Source: Syntrophales bacterium (GTDB lineage Bacteria; Desulfobacterota; Syntrophia; Syntrophales; UBA2192). Taken from it: 6,307 bases of DNA. This document shows positions 1 to 5,914 of the stretch, one piece after another. The notes under the pieces were generated by a model. It searched no databases. It was not told the origin of the DNA and saw nothing but the letters and a program-made list of their open reading frames with translations. The position numbers were made by a program, and so were the translations under genes. Position 1 is the stretch's first letter. Every line of letters starts with the position of its first letter. The stretch lies in contig JALOPC010000161.1 of NCBI GenBank assembly GCA_025454095.1, forward strand, positions 1 to 6,307. The letters are read 5' to 3'.

Positions 1-1524
1 CAGCAGCTCATCGACGAGATCGCCGTGCTGCGCCGGAGAATCAAGCGGCTGGAGAAATCCGAACCGCAGCGCAGCAAGGCGGAGGAGGCGCTGCGGGAGA
101 GCGAGGAAAAATACCGCAACCTCGTCGAATCCACGCTGGATCTCATCTTCGTCGTCAACGAGCAGGGAAACTACACCTACGTCAATCCCCGGTTCGAGAT
201 CGTCACGGGGTACGCGGCCTCGGAACTGGTCGGCAACCCGTTCACCGATGTCGTCGCGCCGGAGTACATCGAGTCCACGATCGAGCGGTTCAGGAGAGGG
301 ATCCGGGGCCAGGACACCCCGCCCTACGAGGCAGAGCTGCTGCACAAGAACGGGGAGCGGGTCCCTGTGGAGTTTCTCGTGACGACCCGGCACGACGCCG
401 CAGGCAGGGCAACGGGACGCTTCGGCATCGGCCGCGACATCACGGAGCGCAGAAAAGCCGACGACGCCCTGCGGCAGATCGCCGCGGACCTGGCCAAGGC
501 GCAGGAACTGGCCCATGTCGGCAGCTGGCGCTACGGCAGGGACACGAAACGCTCCCTGTGGTCCGGGGAGATGTTCCGGATCCTCGGGCTGGACCCGGGG
601 CAGGGCGAGGCGTTCGACGGCAACCTCGAACCGTTCGTCCATGCCGGCGATTGGCCCCGGCTGCGCGCCTCGATCCGGGCGGTGCTCGACGGAACGCCCT
701 ACGGGCTGGAGATACGGGTCCTGCGACCCGACGGATCGACGCGACATGTCTTTGCGATGGGAGAGGCCGAGCGCGGGCCGGACGGGAAGGTCAAGGGGTT
801 CTTCAGCACCATGCAGGACATCACCGAGCGCAAGCAGGTGGAGAAAACCCTGAGGGAGCAGCAGGAACAGCTCCGGACGCTCTCGGTTCAGCTCTCGGAA
901 GCCGAAGAGAGCGAGCGGAGAAGGATCGCCCGGGAGTTGCACGACCAGGTGGGGCAGAACCTGACGGTCGTCGGGATCAACCTCAACGTGCTGAGGTCCC
1001 TGCTGCCCGCGGAGGGCATGAACCCGGTGCCCGCGAGACTGCTCGAGGATTCCGCAACACTGGTCGAGCAGACCACGGAGTACACCCGCAGCCTGATGTC
1101 GGACCTGAGGCCGCCGGACATGGACGACTACGGCCTCGTCGCCTCCATCCGCTGGTACAGCGAGCGGTTTTCGCTGCGGACCGGCGTCGAGGTCGTCATG
1201 GAGGGCGAGGAAATCCGTCCCCGGCCCGCGGCCGCCGTCGAAAACAACCTGTTTCGCATCGTTCAGGAGGTGCTGACCAACATCAGCAAGCACGCGCGGG
1301 CCCGCACGGTGAGAATCGGCATCGATAACGCGGAGGGCCGGCTGAGGCTGAGCATCGAGGACGACGGCGTCGGCTTCGATCCGTCCCGGGTGAAGCAGGC
1401 GGGAGAGCATCACGGCTGGGGTCTCATGACCATGGCGGAGCGGGCCGAGGTGATCGGCGGCCGTTTCACCCTCGAATCCGGGGAGGGCAGGGGGACCGTC
1501 GTGTCGGTGGAGGTGGCCCTGTGA
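1..1524 (+). CDS. PAS-domain sensor histidine kinase, NarX/HisKA_3 type (5' partial)
   Basis: Sensor half of a two-component system; it should autophosphorylate on histidine and pass phosphate to the regulator encoded immediately downstream. The frame is open to base 1, so the true start is outside the window. A GTG at 25 exists but lies inside a coiled coil (QQLIDEIAVLRRRIKRLEKSE) that in similar deltaproteobacterial kinases sits within some 5-20 residues of the N-terminus, so probably little is missing. Numbering from the GTG at 25: PAS domain 1 at about 27-140, ending in GRDITERRK; PAS domain 2 (PAS_3-like) at about 165-270, ending in QDITERK; a short coil; HisKA_3 with SERRRIARELHDQVGQ and phospho-His306 (codon 940-942); HATPase with N-box VQEVLTNISKHA (Asn419), G1 DDGVGFD (447-453) and G2 GWGLMTMAERA (from 464). 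No membrane segment is visible, so sensing is probably cytoplasmic. The ligand cannot be told. The stop overlaps the next gene's start. Confidence 0.95.
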   Translation, partial: QQLIDEIAVLRRRIKRLEKSEPQRSKAEEALRESEEKYRNLVESTLDLIFVVNEQGNYTYVNPRFEIVTGYAASELVGNPFTDVVAPEYIESTIERFRRGIRGQDTPPYEAELLHKNGERVPVEFLVTTRHDAAGRATGRFGIGRDITERRKADDALRQIAADLAKAQELAHVGSWRYGRDTKRSLWSGEMFRILGLDPGQGEAFDGNLEPFVHAGDWPRLRASIRAVLDGTPYGLEIRVLRPDGSTRHVFAMGEAERGPDGKVKGFFSTMQDITERKQVEKTLREQQEQLRTLSVQLSEAEESERRRIARELHDQVGQNLTVVGINLNVLRSLLPAEGMNPVPARLLEDSATLVEQTTEYTRSLMSDLRPPDMDDYGLVASIRWYSERFSLRTGVEVVMEGEEIRPRPAAAVENNLFRIVQEVLTNISKHARARTVRIGIDNAEGRLRLSIEDDGVGFDPSRVKQAGEHHGWGLMTMAERAEVIGGRFTLESGEGRGTVVSVEVAL

Positions 1525-2168
1525 GCATTGCCGTTTTTCTGGCCGATGACCACACGATCGTCCGGGACGGCCTGCGCTACCTGTTGGAGGCGCAGAAGGA
1601 CATCCGCGTCGTCGGCGAGGCGGGCGACGGCCGCGATGCGGTCCGGAAGGTGAAGACGCTTCAGCCCGACATCGTCATCATGGACATCTTCATGGCGGAG
1701 CTCAACGGGATCGAGGCGACGGCGCAGATCTGCCGGGAGTGCCCCTCCACGCGCGTCATCATGCTCTCCATGCAGTCCTCGTCGGAGTCCATCCTGAGAG
1801 CCCTGAAAGCCGGTGCGAGCGGCTATCTGCTGAAGGAGTCGGCGGGCCGGGAGCTGGTCAACGCCATCCATGACGTCCACGCGGGCCGGCGCTATCTGAG
1901 CTCCAAGGTGTCGGACCAGGTGATCGGCGCCTACCTCAACAAGACGGAAGAAATCCGCGACCCCCTGGCCGCCCTCAGCCGGAGGGAGCGCGAAGTCCTG
2001 CAGCTCGTCGTCGAGGGCAAGACCAGCGCGGAGATCGCCGACACCCTCTTCCTTTCCGTCAAGACGATCGAGACCTACCGGAGCCGCCTCATGCAGAAGC
2101 TGGGCATCAAGGACATCCCCGGGCTCATCAAATTCGCCATCCAGCACGGCCTGACCTCCCTGGAGTAG
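1521..2168 (+). CDS. LuxR/NarL-family response regulator
   Basis: DNA-binding response regulator of 215 residues, the usual full length for the NarL/FixJ family. The receiver domain (about 3-120) has the acidic pair Asp9-Asp10, phospho-acceptor Asp55 in IVIMDIF (codon 1683-1685), Ser83 at the Thr/Ser switch position, and Lys105 in GYLLKESA. A linker leads to a LuxR-type helix-turn-helix (about 150-210: LSRREREVLQLVVEGKT, SAEIADTLFLSVKTIETYRSRL, MQKLGIKD). All key residues are present. The start is GTG at 1521, overlapping the kinase stop in GTGA, with a GGAGG at 1509-1513 seven bases upstream; this indicates translational coupling to the kinase, its likely partner. Being encoded directly before a catabolic operon, with repeat elements in the intervening region, it is the likely activator of that operon. 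That last step is inference. Confidence 0.96.
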   Translation: MSIAVFLADDHTIVRDGLRYLLEAQKDIRVVGEAGDGRDAVRKVKTLQPDIVIMDIFMAELNGIEATAQICRECPSTRVIMLSMQSSSESILRALKAGASGYLLKESAGRELVNAIHDVHAGRRYLSSKVSDQVIGAYLNKTEEIRDPLAALSRREREVLQLVVEGKTSAEIADTLFLSVKTIETYRSRLMQKLGIKDIPGLIKFAIQHGLTSLE

Positions 2169-2197
2169 GGCGAGCCTCGAAACGGCCACATTTCCGC

Positions 2198-2237
2198 CTT
2201 CCCCCACAGGGAATATCAAACTTCCCCTACAGACGAA
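2198..2237. promoter_or_regulatory. Candidate regulator-binding region: repeated CTTCCCCYACAG with palindrome
   Basis: Two copies of a 12-mer, CTTCCCCCACAG (2198-2209) and CTTCCCCTACAG (2221-2232), differ at one position and start 23 bp apart, about two helical turns. The first copy lies in a perfect inverted repeat, TTCCC (2199-2203) - 5 nt - GGGAA (2209-2213). The second has only a degenerate right arm (GACGAA). The position, 125-165 bp ahead of the lyase start and right after a LuxR-type regulator gene, suits an activator site. No convincing -35/-10 pair was found nearby, so the promoter itself is unassigned. Confidence 0.45.
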
Positions 2238-2250
2238 CCCCCTCTTTTCG

Positions 2251-2262
2251 GCTACGGGTAGC
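2251..2262. promoter_or_regulatory. Perfect 5-2-5 palindrome, candidate operator
   Basis: GCTAC-GG-GTAGC is a perfect inverted repeat with a two-base centre, a spacing typical of dimeric LuxR/NarL-type binding sites. Its CTACRG core resembles the core of the two repeats at 2198-2209 and 2221-2232, and its centre is about 25 bp beyond the second of them. It may be the promoter-proximal site of the same array. The call rests on symmetry and position only. Confidence 0.4.
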
Positions 2263-2363
2263 ACGATGAGCCGGGTGCGCTCCGGCAGGGCGCAGCCTCG
2301 CGCGGCGGGACGCCTGCCCGATCCGTTTCCCGCCGTCATTCTTTCACCGGGAGAAGGTCCGAC

Positions 2364-3641
2364 ATGAATATCCCGAAGAACGTTCGTATCTGCGAGTGCT
2401 GGGCGAGAGACGGCATCCAGGGACATCCGCAGATCATCCCGACGGAGAAGAAAATCGAGATCATCAACCGGATGATCGACGTCGGGTTCAAGCGCATCGA
2501 AGTGACATCCTTTTCTCACCCGAAGCTGCTCCCGCAGTTTGCGGATTGTCTGGACGTCCTGAAGGGAATCAATCGGAAGAACAGCGACGTCTCCTTTATC
2601 GCCATCGTGCCGAACGAAAAAGCCCTGGACCGGCTGCTCGAGGCATCCGAGCAGGGATACGGGGTCCACGAGATCACGGCGATCCTATCGGCCAGCGAGG
2701 ACCATCTCCTTGCCAACCTCGAGATGACCTTTGCCGAAGTGATGCCGGGACTGTCCAACATCGTCAAGAGGGCCAGAAAGAACGGCCTGAACGTCATCGG
2801 CTGCATCGGCACCTCCTTCGGCTGCCCCCTGGCCGGCGAGGTGCCCCTCGAGAAATTGATCGAATTGACGGACTGGTACCTTCAGCAGGGCGCCACCTCG
2901 ATCATGCTCGGCGACACCACGGGGGAAGCGAACCCGCGGCAGGTGAGAGCCGTGTATCGCCGCATGTACGAACTGTTTCCCGACGTGAACTTCATCGGCC
3001 ATTTCCACGACACCCGCGGGATGGGCCTGGCAAACACCTTCGCCGCCCTGGAGGAAGGCGTCGTTTACCACGATTGTTCGATCGGTGGCATGGGTGGGCA
3101 GCCGGCAACCCGCAGGCCCAAATACCACAAGGGCTACACCGGCAACACCTGCACGGAAGACATGCTCGGCATGATGACGGAAATGGGGATCGACACCGGT
3201 CTGGATATTAACCGCGTCCTGGAGATGGCGTGGGACATCGAAAGAATCTGCGGCGGAAATCTCCGCGGACAGGTGACCCGCAGCCGTCCGGTCAGGCACA
3301 GAAGCAAGGATGTGCTGACTCTCGACGGGTTGACCGTGGGCCGGGATATCCCCGCCGCCCTCGTTTCCGCCGGCCGCAGAATATCCGCCGAGCCGATGGA
3401 CCCGGAGGCCATCAAGGAATGGGTCGTTCGGGAGGCGCTGGAAAAAAATTGGCCGCTGCCGGAGCGCATGAAGATCAACACCGGGGCTCTCGAGACCAAA
3501 GGGGACATGGACAGGAAGACCATTCTGGTCACGACGCTTTCCGTCCTGAAAAAGGAAGGCGCAACGGCATGCCTGAAAGTTCTGAGCCAGAAATCGAACG
3601 GCGACGTCTATCTCGATGGAACCGTAGAGCTTGAATTCTGA
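2364..3641 (+). CDS. HMG-CoA-lyase-family (DRE-TIM metallolyase) enzyme with C-terminal extension
   Basis: Predicted retro-Claisen lyase cleaving a tertiary 3-hydroxyacyl-CoA (HMG-CoA-like or citramalyl-CoA-like) to acetyl-CoA plus an oxo product. The TIM-barrel part (about 5-300) keeps the family's divalent-metal and catalytic residues: Arg15-Asp16 (ECWARDGIQ), Glu46 (RIEVTSFSHPK), the GCIGTSFGCPLAGEVP segment (146-161), MLGDTTGEANPRQV (181-194), His213 and His215 (GHFHDTRGMGLAN), and Asn261 (GNTCTED). The active-site loop is unusual: the family GG-Cys-P becomes GGQP with Gln246, and the stretch to Asn261 is about six residues longer than in the human enzyme. Residues from about 310 to 425 form an extension beyond the usual ~300-residue enzyme; I do not recognise it. 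The ATG at 2364 has a good ribosome site (GGGAGAAGG, 2349-2357). First gene of a packed operon. Family is secure; the substrate is not, and true HMG-CoA lyase activity is doubtful given the loop. Confidence 0.9.
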   Translation: MNIPKNVRICECWARDGIQGHPQIIPTEKKIEIINRMIDVGFKRIEVTSFSHPKLLPQFADCLDVLKGINRKNSDVSFIAIVPNEKALDRLLEASEQGYGVHEITAILSASEDHLLANLEMTFAEVMPGLSNIVKRARKNGLNVIGCIGTSFGCPLAGEVPLEKLIELTDWYLQQGATSIMLGDTTGEANPRQVRAVYRRMYELFPDVNFIGHFHDTRGMGLANTFAALEEGVVYHDCSIGGMGGQPATRRPKYHKGYTGNTCTEDMLGMMTEMGIDTGLDINRVLEMAWDIERICGGNLRGQVTRSRPVRHRSKDVLTLDGLTVGRDIPAALVSAGRRISAEPMDPEAIKEWVVREALEKNWPLPERMKINTGALETKGDMDRKTILVTTLSVLKKEGATACLKVLSQKSNGDVYLDGTVELEF

Positions 3642-3655
3642 AAGGACGGCGGCAT

Positions 3656-4075
3656 ATGGACAAACCGGAACTCGTCTTTTCCGATCTGGGCGTCGGGAAG
3701 AAATTCAGGGCCCTCACGTATCCGGTCACCCGGGATCTCGTACGGACATTCATCGACGTCGTGGGGGACGATAACCCGTTGTACGAAAAAGGGCTGCGGG
3801 ACGGCGCGATCGCCCCTCCCGGTCTTGCGGCCATCTACGCGCGGCTCTCCTATCTGCAGGATCATGTCATGCCGGCGGGAGGTGTGCTGGCGAAGCAGGA
3901 ATTCGAGTTCGTGGCCCCGATCCTTGTGGGGGACACCCTGGCGGTGAACGCCGAGGTCGTCGAGAGTTATGTGGACGAAAAGGCCAGGAAGAGGGTGACG
4001 CAGTTGATCCATGCGAGAAATCAGAAGCATGAAGTGGTCACGACCATACGCCTCTCCGTCATATGGCCCAAGTAA
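3656..4075 (+). CDS. MaoC-like hydratase, N-type (FAS1-like) subunit
   Basis: Single hotdog-fold protein of 139 residues resembling the N-terminal, FAS1-like half of two-domain MaoC hydratases. After YPVTRDLVRTFIDVVGDDNP (22-41) comes the hot-dog helix region DGAIAPPGLAAIYARL (49-64), then FEFVAPILVGDTLAV (83-97). The position where catalytic MaoC proteins have the active-site His (D....NPxH) is Tyr43 (codon 3782-3784), so this chain is probably structural or substrate-binding and works as a heterodimer with the next gene's product, as in HadA/HadB pairs. It starts 14 nt after the lyase stop, with AAGGA at 3642-3646 next to that stop. Expected partner reaction: reversible hydration of an enoyl-CoA in the cytoplasm. 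The heterodimer is inferred from adjacency and residue complementarity. Confidence 0.85.
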   Translation: MDKPELVFSDLGVGKKFRALTYPVTRDLVRTFIDVVGDDNPLYEKGLRDGAIAPPGLAAIYARLSYLQDHVMPAGGVLAKQEFEFVAPILVGDTLAVNAEVVESYVDEKARKRVTQLIHARNQKHEVVTTIRLSVIWPK

Positions 4076-4086
4076 AGGAGTGAACC

Positions 4087-4509
4087 ATGCCGGCGCACGT
4101 CAAGGTCGGGGACACCCTGCCGAGTCTGGAGAAGGTGATCAGCCAGGAGCGGATCAACCGGTGGGCGGAACTATCGGGCGATTTCAACCTGCTGCACGTC
4201 GATCCTGCCTATGCCGCGAAAACCCCCTTCAAGGGAACCATCGCCCACGGCCCGATGTCCCTGGCATTTCTCAATGAGCTCATGATGCTGTGCTTTGGAA
4301 TGGATTGGCTGAGCGGGGGGATCCTCGCAGATGTCCGCTTCGTATCGCCCGTTCGCCCGGGAGACCGGATAACCGTGAAAGGCGTCGTCACGGCGATCTC
4401 CAATCGGCAGGATCGGCGCTATGCGGAGTGCGAGTTGTTCGTGGAGAAGCAGGATGGGACGAAAGCCGTCGTCGGGCGGGGCATTTCTCCGATGCGGACA
4501 TCCGGGTAA
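4087..4509 (+). CDS. MaoC-type enoyl-CoA hydratase, catalytic subunit
   Basis: Single hotdog-fold (R)-hydratase-type protein, 140 residues. The hydratase signature is intact: LSGDFNLLHVDPAYA (29-43) with catalytic Asp32 (4180-4182) and His37 (4195-4197), followed by FKGTIAHGPMSLAFL (48-62) that builds the oxyanion and acyl pocket, and VRFVSPVRPGDRITVKG (83-99). It adds water to (or removes it from) a trans-enoyl-CoA. The start lies 11 nt after the previous stop; the TAAAGGAG at 4073-4080 combines the upstream stop codon with the ribosome site, so the two subunits are probably made in equal amounts. With the preceding subunit it equals a split version of a two-domain MaoC hydratase such as mesaconyl-CoA or itaconyl-CoA type enzymes. 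Hydratase assignment is strong, substrate unknown. Confidence 0.9.
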   Translation: MPAHVKVGDTLPSLEKVISQERINRWAELSGDFNLLHVDPAYAAKTPFKGTIAHGPMSLAFLNELMMLCFGMDWLSGGILADVRFVSPVRPGDRITVKGVVTAISNRQDRRYAECELFVEKQDGTKAVVGRGISPMRTSG

Positions 4510-4524
4510 ACCCTGAAAGAGGAC

Positions 4525-5759
4525 ATGGCGGAGTGCAGCATGATGAAAATCGTACCCGCGGAAAAGGCTGTCGGCCTCATCGAATCGAAGCAGCGGATCG
4601 TGCTTCCCCTCTGCTGCGGTCTGCCCCAGACCCTGATGTCGAGATTGTCAGCGGCCTCCAGATCAAATACCCCTTTCTGGAGAAAGGGCTGGAGCGATCC
4701 TTTTCCTACAGGACGTGGCAGTGCGCCCCGCCGATACGGGGCCATTTGAAAAAGGGAACCGTGAAATACATCCCCATGCGGCAGGGGGATGCGGTTCGCG
4801 TGTTTTCGCGCAACGGGATCTGGCCGGTCGATGCGGCCATGATCCAGGTCTCGCCGCCCGACAAGGACGGGTACTGCAGCCTGGGGGTCTCGATCGGGCA
4901 CACCCTCCCTCTGGCGCGGCAGGCGAAAATCGTCATTGCCGAGATCAATCGGCGGATGCCCCGCGTGCTGGGCAAGGGTTTCATCCACGTCTCGGAAATC
5001 GATTGCGCCGTCGAAACCGACCGCCCGCTCCTGGAGTACACGTCGTCGGGCAAGCAGGAGGAGCGCGAGGTGACGATCGGCAAATATGTCGCCGATCTCA
5101 TCGAGGACGGTTCGACGCTCCAGATCGGCATCGGGGCCATTCCCGATGCCGTGTTGAGTTACCTGTTGAAGAAAAAAGACCTTCGTTTCTACGGGATGGG
5201 GATCGACCGATTCGCCGACCTCGTCGAGGCGGGAGTTGTGGAGCGGAAAAACACGCCGAGCATCGTTGTCACGGAGATTCTCGGCACGGAAAGAATATTT
5301 CAATTCGTGCACGACAACCCGATGGTCGAGGGCAGAGCCCTGCCGGAAACCATCAACTCGAGGGTGGCCGGACAGATACCCAATTTCTGCTCGCTGTTGT
5401 CGGCCATCGAGATCGATCTGACGGGCCAGGTGAATTCGGAAACGGTGAGGGGTTCCCAGATCAGCGCGATCGGCGGAAGCTTCGATTTTCTCCAGGGGGC
5501 CCTGTTCTCGGAAGGGGGAAAATCCGTCATCGCGATGACCTCCACCACGCCGGACGACCAGTTTTCGCGGATCGTTCCGCAGCTGCCGCTGGGCTCCGCC
5601 GTGACCATCCCGCGCCATTCCGTCGATTATATCGTCACGGAGTATGGCGTCGCCCGGTTGCAGGGCACGTCTCTCCGCGAGCGGGCAGCCATGCTTGTCG
5701 ACATTGCGCATCCCAAATTCAGGGATGCTCTCAGGGCGGAGATGAATACCCTGTACTGA
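4525..5759 (+). pseudogene. Acetyl-CoA hydrolase / 4-hydroxybutyrate CoA-transferase family protein, frameshifted
   Basis: Family I-like CoA-transferase that would move CoA between acyl-CoA and a free carboxylate. The N-terminus (MMKIVPAEKAVGLIESKQR, then IVLPLCCGLPQTL) is read in the frame of base 4525 as far as about 4633; homology then continues in another frame from PDVEIVSGLQIKYPF (about 4632) to the stop at 5757-5759. Compared from memory with 4-hydroxybutyrate CoA-transferase, about 11 residues are missing at the break, consistent with loss of roughly 31-34 bp. Downstream everything is well kept: MIQVSPPDKDGYCSLGVS, FIHVSEID, LIEDGSTLQIGIGAIPDAV, GGSFDFLQGALF, VTEYGVARLQGTSLRERA, IAHPKF. 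The segment that normally holds the catalytic Glu (HSEM in relatives) reads YGMG, with Gly at 5193-5195. Start choice is open: ATG 4525 has AGAGGA only 1 nt away, whereas ATG 4540 or 4543 follow GGAG (4530-4533) at better spacing. It may be a real decayed gene or an assembly error. Confidence 0.8.
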
Positions 5760-5773
5760 CGGATCGAACTCTC

Positions 5774-5801
5774 CGGCAGGCAAAAATCGGCAGGCAAAAA
5801 T
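5774..5801. repeat. Perfect 14-bp tandem duplication
   Basis: CGGCAGGCAAAAAT occurs twice head to tail (5774-5787 and 5788-5801) without mismatch, starting 14 bp after the CoA-transferase stop. It is non-coding. It is most simply a slippage duplication, possibly a spacing element; no terminator or binding function can be shown. Confidence 0.85.
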
Positions 5802-5807
5802 CCTTAC

Positions 5808-5844
5808 ATCGTGATACAGGGAAACGACGTGGTCCCGTCACGAT
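5808..5844. other. Interrupted inverted repeat between CoA-transferase and carboxylase genes
   Basis: ATCGTGA (5808-5814) pairs perfectly with TCACGAT (5838-5844), and inside it GGGA (5819-5822) pairs with TCCC (5833-5836), leaving a 10-nt loop and a 4/1 internal loop. In RNA this gives an 11-bp imperfect hairpin. It is followed by a pyrimidine-rich stretch (5850-5863) but not a true T-run, so it is at best a weak terminator or attenuator. As DNA the outer arms could be a dimeric protein site. It marks the only sizeable gap within the operon-like gene row. Confidence 0.45.
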
Positions 5845-5914
5845 CCAGGCTGTTTCATTTCTTCCCGGGTTTTGACTAACCGCAAGCACCGAAGGATTGG
5901 AAGGAGACCGTACA

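Noticed and set aside
25..27. GTG as the start of the sensor kinase
   Set aside because: The frame is open to base 1 and the preceding residues continue the same coiled coil, so the start is upstream of the window.
2284..2318. Possible hairpin GGCAGG...CCTGCC in the leader of the lyase gene
   Set aside because: Only six pairs around a 23-nt loop in GC-rich DNA, with no T-run; could easily occur by chance.
1410..2669. 419-codon open frame on the minus strand across the kinase end, regulator, intergenic region and lyase start
   Set aside because: It lies antisense to two clear genes and their spacer, its translation has no recognisable motifs, and long mirror frames are expected in GC-rich coding DNA.
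4290..4620. Upstream part of the frame that carries the CoA-transferase body, as if the protein began at 4290
   Set aside because: This stretch overlaps the intact MaoC gene out of frame and reads as low-complexity Arg/Gly-rich nonsense; the real N-terminus is in the frame of 4525.
4419..5783. 454-codon open frame on the minus strand opposite the CoA-transferase
   Set aside because: The + strand here shows extensive family motifs; the antisense translation is rich in Arg, Asp, Gly and His without domains, typical of a shadow frame.
5872..5900. TTGACT as a -35 box of a promoter for the carboxylase gene
   Set aside because: At 17-nt spacing the -10 would be GATTGG, a poor match overlapping the ribosome site, and would leave almost no leader.
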